A program made the position numbers and the translations under genes. DNA of 64,000 nucleotides from Hymenobacter psychrophilus (lineage in GTDB: Bacteria > Bacteroidota > Bacteroidia > Cytophagales > Hymenobacteraceae): positions 372,001 through 436,000 of the forward strand of contig NZ_FNOV01000001.1 in the NCBI RefSeq assembly GCF_900107135.1, in the 5' to 3' direction. The notes under the pieces were generated by a model. That model was not told where the DNA came from and searched no databases. It saw nothing but the letters and a program-made list of their open reading frames with translations. Below, one piece after another: positions 50,106 to 58,136 of the stretch (the stretch's first letter is position 1; every line of letters begins with the position of its first letter).

Positions 50106-50173
50106 TGATTAACGGTTAGTGATTAATAATTAATTGTGAATGTCATTAAGCATTAATCACTAACCGTTAATCA
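50106..50173. repeat. 22-bp perfect inverted repeat, AT-rich
   Basis: The arm 50106-50127 (TGATTAACGGTTAGTGATTA...) is perfectly complementary to 50152-50173; the loop is 24 bases. It lies in the 112-base gap between hemL and the exported-protein gene, inside a - strand cluster. Confidence 0.9.
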
Positions 50174-50180
50174 GTAAAGA

Positions 50181-51515
50181 TTACAGTCCATGCGCCTCCA
50201 CCATCGATTCGCGGCAGGCAGTCAGGTAGCGGTCTACTAGTTCATCGGTTATGGAGATGCTCACGAACAGGGCTTCGTAGAGGGCTGGGGCCAGGTAGAT
50301 GCCGCGGTTCAGCATGGCCCGGAAGTAACGGCCGAATGCTTCGGTGTCGGACGTCTTAGCGTCGTCGAGATTGGTTACGGGCTGGTCGGTGAAGAAGACA
50401 CTGAACATCGAGCCCACGCGGTTGACGGTGTAATTCAGGCCTAAATCGGCGCAAATCTGGCGGGTGCCGTCGGCGAGGCGGGCCGTGATGCGGTCCAGCT
50501 CGGTGTATAGTTCGGGGTGCTCGTGCAGGTAGGTGAGTTGGGCAATGCCGGCGGCGGTGGCAATGGGGTTGCCCGAGAGCGTGCCCGCCTGGTACACCTT
50601 GCCGGCTGGGGCCACGTTGTCCATAATATCCTGGCGGCCACCGTAGGCGCCTACGGGCATGCCACCCCCAATGATTTTGCCCAGCGTGGTCAGGTCGGGC
50701 GTGACGCCAAACAGCTCCTGGGCGCCGCCGCGGGCGAGGCGGAAGCCGGTCATCACCTCATCAAAAATGAGCACGATGCCGTGGCGGGTGCATAGCTCGC
50801 GCAGGCCCTGCAGGTAGCCCTCGGCCGGTATTACCAGGCCCATATTGCCCACTACCGGCTCCAGAATCAGGGCGGCTACCTGGCCCTCGTTGGCCAGAAT
50901 CAGCCGCTCGGTGGCTTCCAGGTCGTTGTAGGGGGCCGTGAGCGTATCCAGGGCCACGCCCTGGGTAACGCCGGGCGAGTCGGGCGCGCCCAGCGTGAGG
51001 GCCCCCGAGCCGGCGGCAATCAGAAACGAGTCGCCGTGGCCGTGGTAGCAGCCCTCGAACTTGATAATTTTGTCGCGCCCCGTGTGGCCCCGTGCCACCC
51101 GGATGGCCGACATCGTGGCCTCGGTGCCCGAGTTCACCAGCCGCACCTTCTCGATGCTGGGCACCATTTTTTTGATCAGCTCGGCCATTTCCACCTCGCG
51201 GCGGGTAGGCGCGCCAAACGAGAGCGAGTCGCCGGCCGCGGCCCGCACGGCGTCTACCACGAGGTCGGGGGCGTGGCCCAGAATCATCGGGCCCCAGGAG
51301 TTGATGAAGTCGAGGTACTTATTACCATCCACGTCCGTCAGCCAGGCGCCCTTGGCCGACTGCATAAACACAGGGTGCCCGCCCACGGCCCGGAAGGCCC
51401 GTACCGGCGAGTTTACGCCCCCCGGAATGTGGTGCTGGGCGCGGGTGAAAAGGGTATCGGAAGTAGCGAGGTTGAGCGTAGGCGTAGGATGGAGGACGGA
51501 GTCGGGAGAAGACAT
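50181..51515 (-). CDS. hemL: Glutamate-1-semialdehyde 2,1-aminomutase
   Basis: HemL converts glutamate-1-semialdehyde to 5-aminolevulinate, a heme precursor, with PLP. It has 444 residues. The PLP-lysine region TLGKIIGGGMPVGAYGG, plus the AVGGHPVFMQSAKGAWL start, LVNSGTEATMSAIRVARGHTGRDKI and FDEVMTGFRL, are typical. The neighbouring genes do not suggest a heme operon. The start at 51515 (MSSPDSVLHPT) is accepted; the family start is usually a little later. Confidence 0.95.
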   Translation of the reverse strand: MSSPDSVLHPTPTLNLATSDTLFTRAQHHIPGGVNSPVRAFRAVGGHPVFMQSAKGAWLTDVDGNKYLDFINSWGPMILGHAPDLVVDAVRAAAGDSLSFGAPTRREVEMAELIKKMVPSIEKVRLVNSGTEATMSAIRVARGHTGRDKIIKFEGCYHGHGDSFLIAAGSGALTLGAPDSPGVTQGVALDTLTAPYNDLEATERLILANEGQVAALILEPVVGNMGLVIPAEGYLQGLRELCTRHGIVLIFDEVMTGFRLARGGAQELFGVTPDLTTLGKIIGGGMPVGAYGGRQDIMDNVAPAGKVYQAGTLSGNPIATAAGIAQLTYLHEHPELYTELDRITARLADGTRQICADLGLNYTVNRVGSMFSVFFTDQPVTNLDDAKTSDTEAFGRYFRAMLNRGIYLAPALYEALFVSISITDELVDRYLTACRESMVEAHGL

Positions 51516-51610
51516 GAGAAGCAGGGTAAGAAAACGAATAAAAGCCAGGCTGTTCCGGCTGAAACTGGAGTGGCGGGTAGCGAACCAATCAACACCCGCC
51601 GCTAAACAAC

Positions 51611-53428
51611 CTACCGGAAGCCCACCGGGTTTAGCACTTCTACTTCGAGGCGTTCGAGCTTGGTAATGGGTACGTACTGGTTGTCGTGGGCGCCGTCGGG
51701 GTAGCCGATGCCCTGGAACACGGCGCCCGACACCGGCCCGCTGCCGGCCAACGACTGCTGAAACGCGGGGCCGTACTGATGCAGCTGGCTGCCGAAGTAG
51801 TAGAGCAGCTCGAAGCCCGTGTAAGCAAATACCGAGGGCGGTAGGTTAAGCTGCTGGGTGTAGAGCTGGCGCACCCGTCGCATCCCGGCATTGTTGCGGT
51901 CGAGGAACTTAGGGTGGATGAAGTAGATGTCGCGCGAATCGAGTTGGTCGAGGGAAAGCCGGTTGTTATCGAGCCAGGAAGCGTAGGTGATGAGCGGCGG
52001 CCTGGCGCTCTGCACCCGCAACGCCGAGAGCGTAAACACGCCGGCCTTGGGGTTATCCGAAGCCACCACGAGGTGGCCGATGGTCTTCAGATCAATGCCT
52101 CCGAAGCCAGCGGCCAGCGAAGTTTCATCGTCGGACTTGATGCGGCGCAACTGGAGCACTTTGCCGCCCAGCGCCTCGTAGGCCTGCTTGTAAGCCAGGC
52201 CGAAGGCAGTTTCGTCGTTGGTGTCTTCGTAGAGAACTACGGCCGTGCGCGGGCCGCCAAGGCGGGTGTAGGCGAACTGGGCCGCCTGCCGGGCCTGGGT
52301 GGCGGTGCCGGGCTCAAACAGGTAGTGCCAGGCGTTGTCGGTCACCAGGCTGCCATCCTGCGAAAGCGGATTTACCACTGCAATCTGGTGCTGTTGCGCG
52401 TACTGGGCCAGTAGCTTGGAGCCCGACTTATAAACGGGGCCGATGAGCAGGTCCATCCCCGCCAGCTCGGGCAGCGTCAGCACTTGCTTAAGCTGCACGG
52501 TGTCGGCGCCGGTATCGTAGGCAAATAACTGCACCGGGCGGCCGGCCCGCTGCAGCGAATCCTGGGCCAGGCGCAGGCCGGCGTATAGGTCGGTTACGAA
52601 CTGGTTGCGGCGGCGCTTCTCCCAGCTCATATCGTTGAACTCGAAGGGCAGCAGCACCCCGATGTTGTAGCTATTCTTTTTCGTGCCACCGAGGCGGGGC
52701 GCGTAGGCGTTGCGGTCGAGCTTAAAGCGGCTGATGAGCTGGTCGAGCTGGGGCTGGTCGGCGGGCGTGTACCAGCCGCCGCTTATCAGCTTGTCGGCGT
52801 AGGCCCGGCCCAGGGGCGCATCCTGCGGAAAGTCTTTCACCAAGCCCTGGAATACGGCCTTTTCGCTGATGCGCGGCAGGTAGGCGGCCTCCATGTTGGC
52901 CCGCTCGATGGTTAGGGCGTCGGCTGGCAGGCTATTGAGCACGGCCAGGGCATTGGCGTAATCCCGTTGCTCGAACGAGATTTGGCCCTGCAGAAAAAAG
53001 GCTTCGGGCAGGCCGGGCCAGGTAGGATAACGGTTGCGCAACAGGTTGAGCATCTGCTCGGCCTCGGCCCACTTTTTGGCCCGACTGGCCGCCACGGCGT
53101 AGAGGTAGGCTGCCTCGGGAGCCCGCGCAAACTTAGCGGCCGGTACCGTTAGCGGCTCCAGCTCCTGCATGGCCAGCGCGTAGCGCCCCTGCTCCACCAG
53201 AATCTTCCCGTTTTTGTAGCGTAAATCCTGATCGGGCGAGCCCAGGCCGGCGGGCGGTGGTGGCAGGGTAGCCGATGCGGCTACCGGCTTGGCCCGCGCC
53301 GACGATGGGGCGGAGGCAGCCGGGCCAGCCGGTTTGGCCGCCGGCCGCGGCGACTGGGCCCGCAACGCCGGGGCAGCCGCCAGACCGGCGCAAAGTAGCA
53401 CCGTGGGCAGGAAGGCAGATAACCTCAT
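51611..53428 (-). CDS. Periplasmic binding-fold protein with TPR-like N-terminus (LpoA-like)
   Basis: A 605-residue exported protein. From the ATG at 53428 (MRLSAFLPTVLL) there is a signal peptide, then a low-complexity Pro/Ala linker, a TPR-like helical region (about 60-210: KNGKILVEQGRYALAMQEL, YLYAVAASRAKKWAEAEQML) and a type-1 periplasmic-binding fold (about 230-605: IGVLLPFEFNDM, MDLLIGPVYKSG, VNPLSQ, TAVVLYEDTNDETAF). This resembles LpoA or amino-acid-binding proteins, and NlpC-like activators of penicillin-binding proteins, but no lipobox was clear. No ABC transporter is adjacent. Confidence 0.78.
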   Translation of the reverse strand: MRLSAFLPTVLLCAGLAAAPALRAQSPRPAAKPAGPAASAPSSARAKPVAASATLPPPPAGLGSPDQDLRYKNGKILVEQGRYALAMQELEPLTVPAAKFARAPEAAYLYAVAASRAKKWAEAEQMLNLLRNRYPTWPGLPEAFFLQGQISFEQRDYANALAVLNSLPADALTIERANMEAAYLPRISEKAVFQGLVKDFPQDAPLGRAYADKLISGGWYTPADQPQLDQLISRFKLDRNAYAPRLGGTKKNSYNIGVLLPFEFNDMSWEKRRRNQFVTDLYAGLRLAQDSLQRAGRPVQLFAYDTGADTVQLKQVLTLPELAGMDLLIGPVYKSGSKLLAQYAQQHQIAVVNPLSQDGSLVTDNAWHYLFEPGTATQARQAAQFAYTRLGGPRTAVVLYEDTNDETAFGLAYKQAYEALGGKVLQLRRIKSDDETSLAAGFGGIDLKTIGHLVVASDNPKAGVFTLSALRVQSARPPLITYASWLDNNRLSLDQLDSRDIYFIHPKFLDRNNAGMRRVRQLYTQQLNLPPSVFAYTGFELLYYFGSQLHQYGPAFQQSLAGSGPVSGAVFQGIGYPDGAHDNQYVPITKLERLEVEVLNPVGFR

Positions 53429-53468
53429 AGACCGAAAAGCCAGGGGAAAAGCAGAAAAACTACAGAAC

Positions 53469-53552
53469 CGCCACCAGCGCGGTCTGCCCGGCAAAGGTAC
53501 GCAACCAGCGCCGGGTTGCATGCCTTTGCCGGGCAGACCGCGCTGGTGGCGG
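53469..53552. repeat. Long inverted repeat upstream of LpoA-like gene
   Basis: The arms 53469-53498 and 53523-53552 are perfect over 30 bases, with an additional GCAACC/GGTTGC pair inside (total length 84). It begins 41 bases from the LpoA-like gene start and ends 10 bases from the stop of the next gene. Confidence 0.88.
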
Positions 53553-53561
53553 CGGGCAGCT

Positions 53562-53876
53562 CTACGCTTTGTGCAGCTGCCGTATCCGCTCGGCCTCGGT
53601 TTCGTTGACCTGCGTAACGAGGGTGGCGTACACGCGGAAGTCGTTAGCCGGAAAATGCTGCTCCAGCAGTTCCTCGATGCGGCGGTAGAGCAAGGCTTTC
53701 GTAATGAAAATCACCCGGTAAAGCGGCTCTTCGGCCACTGTGCCCTCGGGCGTGAGGTAGTGGTTAGCAATGGCTTCGTCCACAAAAACATCGGTGGCCA
53801 GATGCTCGGTAAGCATCAGATGGGTTACGCGCTTCGCACGGTCTGGGCTGAGGGTGAGCAGGTTAAGAACGATCAT
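53562..53876 (-). CDS. CutA-like small protein
   Basis: A 104-residue protein starting MIVLNLLTLSPDRAKRVTHLM. The order of elements (a first strand, a helix, a second strand, then PLYRVIFITKALLYRRIEELLEQHFPANDFRVYATLVTQVNE) fits the CutA or PII-like ferredoxin fold, with a strand-helix-strand repeat. It lacks the usual CutA ligand-binding Cys/His residues I would look for, so copper tolerance should not be assumed. An alternative start lies upstream at 53978 in the same frame. Confidence 0.6.
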   Translation of the reverse strand: MIVLNLLTLSPDRAKRVTHLMLTEHLATDVFVDEAIANHYLTPEGTVAEEPLYRVIFITKALLYRRIEELLEQHFPANDFRVYATLVTQVNETEAERIRQLHKA

Positions 53877-53999
53877 GGGTGGGAGTGGGATAAATGAGAC
53901 ATGCCATGGTGCGAAACGGCTCTTCGCACTGGGATTTAAATCAGCCGCGGCAGCAAACCATTGCGGCAAACGGTTCACCGCTGTTCTGCCAGAAGCCTG

Positions 54000-54566
54000 T
54001 TAGCGCCGACGCTTTTTTAGTTCCGGGAAGGGGGCCAAGCTGTGCAGAATTTCCTGAATCAACGGCTCATGGGTGAGGAAGGCGTCGGGTGTGGCCAGCA
54101 GGTAGATAAGCACCACATGCCCCCGGTGGTGGGCGGCCAGCGCATCGTAGCGCAGTATGCGGCCGTCCATCTGGCCCGTGCCGGTGGTTTCCAGGAAATT
54201 AAGGCCGTTGTAGGCTGTTGCGTACTGCTTGTTAACGGGCACGCCGAACTGCTCGGTGAGCTGGTACAGCGCCTGGCCGGGCGTAAGGTCGTCGGCCCCA
54301 CCGCGCAGCTTGCCGATGTAGAGCACCATATTTTGGTCGGGGCTGACGTAGGCTGTTATCAAGGTCGAATCGAGGTTATGCTGGGTGATTTTCCAAGTGG
54401 AGGGCACCTGGTATTCCAGCTCGTATTTGGGCAGAACTACCCGCTCGAACGACATGCCCGCCGAGGCGCCCACTACCGGCGGCGCGGATGATTGGGCGGC
54501 CAGCGGCCCGACCACAAGGCCCGCCAACATTAACAGCAGAAGTAACAGACGCGAAAAGGATGTCAT
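54000..54566 (-). CDS. Secreted protein, tandem paralogue A
   Basis: A 188-residue exported protein with a signal peptide (LLLLLLMLAGLVVGPLAAQ). The mature part begins with a strand pattern YELEYQVPSTWKIT and SPDQNMVLYIGKLRGG, then LAHHRGHVVLIYLLATPDAF and ILHSLAPFP. The next gene encodes a clearly related protein with the same layout. The fold resembles the PsbP/DcrB-like alpha-beta sandwich, but that is only an impression. The basic C-terminus is KKRRR. Function unknown. Confidence 0.7.
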   Translation of the reverse strand: MTSFSRLLLLLLMLAGLVVGPLAAQSSAPPVVGASAGMSFERVVLPKYELEYQVPSTWKITQHNLDSTLITAYVSPDQNMVLYIGKLRGGADDLTPGQALYQLTEQFGVPVNKQYATAYNGLNFLETTGTGQMDGRILRYDALAAHHRGHVVLIYLLATPDAFLTHEPLIQEILHSLAPFPELKKRRR

Positions 54567-54724
54567 TGGGAAAGGGGAAAGTAGTGGAAAAATACCCCGG
54601 TAAGGCCCTTAGTGCCGATTATCGCACTTTAGCTGACAAATAGATTACGAAAACCGGCCAGTCTCCGGTCCTAAAGGCAAGCTGAAAAGGTAGTTGGCTT
54701 TACGGTAGGTGGCTTATCTGGTAG

Positions 54725-55231
54725 TTAGCGGGGCAAGGGCGCTAGGCTGTTGAGTACCTGGTCGAGCAGCGGGGCCCGAGCCCCGAAGTCTTTGGGCGTA
54801 GCATAGAGGTACACCAGCAGTAGGTGGCCCTGGTTGTCGGCCACGCGGGCCACATAACGCTGCTGGCGGCCCCGCAGGCGGGCCGTACCGGTGCTTTCCA
54901 GAAAGGTGAGGCCACCGGCCGATGTGGCCGGGTGCTCTTCATGCTCGGTGGCTCCGAGGTGATTGAGCAGCCGTTGCAGGGCCTTGGACGGGGGCAGCGT
55001 GGCATGGATCCCGCGCAGTTCCCCCACCCAGAACTGCACCTGCTGGTCGGGGCTGGTATAGTGCATCACGTAGAGCGAATCGGTGCGCAGGCGCTCCACC
55101 CGCCAGTCGGCCGGCACCCGGAACTTGAGCTGGAGCTTGCGGCTCTGAATGGTTTCCAGTTCCTGGGCCTGGGCCGGCCGCTGGCCGCCCAGGCCCGTCA
55201 TCAGCAGTAAGAAAAGCAGGAAGCAGCGCAT
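54725..55231 (-). CDS. Secreted protein, tandem paralogue B
   Basis: A 168-residue exported protein starting MRCFLLFLLLMTGLGG at the ATG 55231. It aligns with the neighbouring paralogue (LKFRVPADWRVE against YQVPSTWKIT, SPDQQVQFWVGELRG against SPDQNMVLYIGKLRG, LLLVYLYATPKDF against VLIYLLATPDAF). The two probably arose by tandem duplication. The open frame extends upstream to 55345 over AT-rich promoter-like DNA and is rejected there. Function unknown. Confidence 0.72.
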   Translation of the reverse strand: MRCFLLFLLLMTGLGGQRPAQAQELETIQSRKLQLKFRVPADWRVERLRTDSLYVMHYTSPDQQVQFWVGELRGIHATLPPSKALQRLLNHLGATEHEEHPATSAGGLTFLESTGTARLRGRQQRYVARVADNQGHLLLVYLYATPKDFGARAPLLDQVLNSLAPLPR

Positions 55232-55464
55232 GGCCAGAGGAAAAAAAGAAGAAAGGGAAGGAGCGGCCGAATCAAGGAAAGGGGGCCATCTTAATGTTGT
55301 TTTAATAGTATTACTGATATCATAGTTAGTTTTACTACTATACAATAAACTCAGAATATAGTTGCTTCATTACAGCTGATAAAAAGGAGTAAGAGGTAAA
55401 ATGGCGCCATATTTCTTATTCATAGTGTTGATATACAGAATATTGATAATTAAAATTATGCTTT

Positions 55465-55472
55465 TATATTTG
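55465..55472 (+). promoter_or_regulatory. Candidate -7 promoter element (distal) for icd
   Basis: TATATTTG at 55465-55472 is an exact match to TAnnTTTG, about 93 bases before the icd start. Confidence 0.5.
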
Positions 55473-55503
55473 ATAGTAAAGCTATTATAAGAAAAAGTAT
55501 GGT

Positions 55504-55511
55504 TAGATTTG
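55504..55511 (+). promoter_or_regulatory. Candidate -7 promoter element (proximal) for icd
   Basis: TAGATTTG at 55504-55511 is an exact match to TAnnTTTG, 53 bases before the icd start. The -33 region is not clearly TTTG. Confidence 0.5.
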
Positions 55512-55564
55512 CGAAGCGGTTGGGTAAGAACCTAGCCGGCGTTCCCTCTCCCAACTTACTTACT

Positions 55565-57052
55565 ATGTCTACCAAAGCACCTGTTACAGTAGCCGTCGGC
55601 GACGGTATCGGCCCCGAAATCATGACCCAGACGCTGCGGATACTCGAAGCGGCGGGTGCGGCCATAGCGCCCAAGTTTATCGAGGTGGGCGAGCAGGTGT
55701 ACCTGGCGGGCCATGCCTCGGGCATCGGGCCGGAAGCCTGGGACTCGCTACGGCGCACCGGCGTGCTACTGAAGGCACCCATCACCACGCCACTCGGCGG
55801 CGGCTACAAGAGCCTGAACGTTACGCTGCGCAAAACCCTGGGGCTGTACGCCAACGTGCGGCCCACCCGCTCGCTCTACCCGGCCGTGTTCACCCGCCAC
55901 CCCGACCTCGACATCGTGATTGTGCGCGAGAATGAGGAGGACCTGTACGCCGGCATCGAGCACCAGCAAACGCCCGAAGTGGTGCAGTGCCTGAAGCTGG
56001 TGAGCCGGCCGGGCTGCGAGAAAATCGTGCGCTACGCCTTCGAGTATGCCCGCCGCCACGGCCGCAAGCACGTTACGTGCATGACCAAGGACAACATCAT
56101 GAAGCTCACTGACGGGCTGTTTCACCGGGTGTTCATGGAGATAGGGCAGGAGTACCATGACCTGGGGCAGGACCACCAGATTATTGACATTGGTACGGCC
56201 CGGCTGGCCGACACGCCCGAGCGCTACGATGTGATAGTGACGCTGAACCTGTACGGTGACATTATTTCCGACGTAGTGGCCCAGCTGGCTGGCTCGGTGG
56301 GTCTGGCCGGCTCGTCGAACATCGGCGACCATGGGGCGCTGTTCGAAGCCATCCATGGCTCGGCCCCTGATATTGCCGGGCGGGGTATTGCCAACCCCTC
56401 GGGGTTGCTGCAGGCGGCCGTGCTCATGCTCGTGCACTTGGGCCAGAACGAGGTGGCCGCCCGCGTACACAACGCCTGGCTCTGCGCCCTCGAAGACGGC
56501 ATTCATACGGCCGATATTTATCGCGCTGAAACCAGTACTACCAAAGCGGGTACCCAAGACTTTGCCGATGCCGTGATTGAGCGTTTGGGCCGGGCGCCAA
56601 AGCAGCTGGTGCCCTTTAAAACCGGAGAGGCGGTGCTAGCCGCGACGCCTGCCAAGCCCGTAGCAGACTACAAGCGCCCCGTGGTGGAGCAGCAATTGGT
56701 GGGCTCCGATTTGTTTGTGTGCTGGAGCGGCTTCAAGCCCAACGAGCTGGGCGAACAGCTGGCCCAATTGGCGGGACCCGAGATGAAACTGAAAATCATC
56801 ACCAACCGCGGCGTGAAGGTGTACCCCGACGGTCACGACGAAACGTTCTGCACCGACCACTGGCGCTGCCGTTTCGTGGCCGCCAACGCCACGGTGGCCA
56901 CGGCCACGCAGGTGGGCTACACGCCGGTGCAGTTCGGGCAGGTACTCGATTTGCAGCGCCGCCTGACCGAAGCCGGTATCATGGTTATCAAAACCGAAAA
57001 CCTCTACCTCATGGATGGCCAGCGCGCCTTCTCGCTGGGCCAGGGAGAATAA
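55565..57052 (+). CDS. icd: Isocitrate dehydrogenase, Thermus-type with C-terminal extension
   Basis: Converts isocitrate to 2-oxoglutarate, reducing NADP. From the ATG at 55565 it has 495 residues, longer than the common 416-residue bacterial form. The first two thirds carry the decarboxylating dehydrogenase motifs (VAVGDGIGPEIM, TRSLYPAVFTRHPDLDIVIVRENEEDLYAGIE, then NLYGDIISDVVAQLAGSVGLAGSSNIGD). The extra C-terminal domain of about 150 residues, present in the Thermus thermophilus enzyme, follows after about residue 340. It is a single gene with its own promoters and a downstream hairpin. Confidence 0.94.
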   Translation: MSTKAPVTVAVGDGIGPEIMTQTLRILEAAGAAIAPKFIEVGEQVYLAGHASGIGPEAWDSLRRTGVLLKAPITTPLGGGYKSLNVTLRKTLGLYANVRPTRSLYPAVFTRHPDLDIVIVRENEEDLYAGIEHQQTPEVVQCLKLVSRPGCEKIVRYAFEYARRHGRKHVTCMTKDNIMKLTDGLFHRVFMEIGQEYHDLGQDHQIIDIGTARLADTPERYDVIVTLNLYGDIISDVVAQLAGSVGLAGSSNIGDHGALFEAIHGSAPDIAGRGIANPSGLLQAAVLMLVHLGQNEVAARVHNAWLCALEDGIHTADIYRAETSTTKAGTQDFADAVIERLGRAPKQLVPFKTGEAVLAATPAKPVADYKRPVVEQQLVGSDLFVCWSGFKPNELGEQLAQLAGPEMKLKIITNRGVKVYPDGHDETFCTDHWRCRFVAANATVATATQVGYTPVQFGQVLDLQRRLTEAGIMVIKTENLYLMDGQRAFSLGQGE

Positions 57053-57114
57053 CCCCTTGGCTTTTTAATGTGCTGCTGAATATGTGCTGCTGAATGCGAG
57101 GTTCGACCTGGCAG

Positions 57115-57174
57115 TGCGCCTCGCCCCTCGGTCTCTCTGCTTTTTTGGCGAGGAACCGGGGGGCGAGGCGCGCA
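57115..57174 (+). terminator. Hairpin/terminator after icd
   Basis: TGCGCCTCGCCCC (57115-57127) pairs with GGGGCGAGGCGC (about 57160-57171), with a long loop that includes TTTTTT (57141-57146). It lies about 60 bases after the stop. Confidence 0.6.
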
Positions 57175-57273
57175 TGTATAAGGGAAGCCATGAGGATGAA
57201 TCCGCCAGCGTGTTTTAATCGAAATTTAAGCTCCATTTAATGCCGTCTTAAGCCTGCGGCGGTCCGACCGGGG

Positions 57274-57281
57274 TACCTTTG
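57274..57281 (+). promoter_or_regulatory. -7 promoter element of the TetR/secretion unit
   Basis: TACCTTTG at 57274-57281 is an exact TAnnTTTG match, about 125 bases before the TetR start. The -33 is not clear. Confidence 0.45.
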
Positions 57282-57405
57282 CAGCAGGTGTCAGCGAAGA
57301 GACAAACCGCTGGATGGAGCCCAGGCAAGACAATACGGCCCCCAACCGGTTAGTAATACTATCGATAAGTATAGTGCTACCTTTCTGTCTCCATTGACGC
57401 TACCT

Positions 57406-58080
57406 ATGAACCCACTACTGCGCATCGACCTAAACGAGCGACTATACTTACGCGACCCCCAGGACACGGTGCTGGGCCGCCGGCTTGTGGCCGAGAGCGT
57501 GAAGCTGATTGATGAAATCGGGCTGGAGCAGTTCACCTTTAAGAAGTTGGCTCTGCGCATGGAATCGACCGAGGCCTCGCTCTATCGCTACTTCGAAAAC
57601 AAGCACCGGCTGCTGGTGTACCTGGTGTCGTGGTACTGGGCCTGGCTGCGCTACCAGATCCGCTTCCATACCCACAACGTGCCCGATGCCGCCCAACGCC
57701 TGCGCCTGATTCTGGGCATCTTCACCCGCGCCCACCACGACGACCCCAGCACTACCCCGCTCGACGAGGCGGCCCTCTACCGCATCGTAGTCAACGAAGC
57801 CTCCAAAGTCTACCTCACCCACGATGTGGATGAGGACAACCAGGCCGGCCTGTTCCGCGAATACAAGCGCCTGGTAGCCGAGGTGGCCGCCGTGGTAACG
57901 GAGCTGGCCCCGGCTTACCCCTTCCCGCGGGCGCTGGTAAGCACCCTGGTGGAGGCCGCCCGCAAGCAGCACTTTTTCGCCCGGCATTTGCCCGGGCTCA
58001 CCGATGCCCAAAACCCCGACAGCCAGGAACAGGATCTGTACCGTTTCCTCGAAAGCCTGGCCTTTGGGGCGTTGCGCTAA
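57406..58080 (+). CDS. TetR-family regulator of a secretion operon
   Basis: A 224-residue regulator starting MNPLLRIDLNERLYLR at the ATG 57406 (a TTG at 57394 is less likely). The helix-turn-helix is ESVKLIDEIGLEQFTFKKLALRMESTEASLYRYFENKHRLL (residues about 25-65), typical of TetR. The rest forms the ligand-binding helical domain. It is the first gene of a putative operon with an ABC, a HlyD and a TolC protein and probably represses them. The effector is unknown. Confidence 0.86.
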   Translation: MNPLLRIDLNERLYLRDPQDTVLGRRLVAESVKLIDEIGLEQFTFKKLALRMESTEASLYRYFENKHRLLVYLVSWYWAWLRYQIRFHTHNVPDAAQRLRLILGIFTRAHHDDPSTTPLDEAALYRIVVNEASKVYLTHDVDEDNQAGLFREYKRLVAEVAAVVTELAPAYPFPRALVSTLVEAARKQHFFARHLPGLTDAQNPDSQEQDLYRFLESLAFGALR

Positions 58081-58136
58081 GCCGGCCCGCGCGTGCCGAC
58101 CTGCCTTTCCACTGCGTTAATCCGATTTTCTGCCCC

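Larger units (their letters stand above)
55232..55564. other. AT-rich divergent promoter region before icd
   Basis: This 333-base gap is markedly AT-rich between 55290 and 55500, with no gene. It holds two -7 promoter matches for the + strand gene and presumably a - strand promoter for the secreted-protein pair. Confidence 0.7.
57053..57405. other. Gene-free region before TetR gene
   Basis: This 353-base gap contains a tandem duplication of a 13-base unit (ATGTGCTGCTGAA at 57068-57080 and 57081-57093), a hairpin at 57115-57174 and a promoter element at 57274-57281. No gene was seen. Confidence 0.75.
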
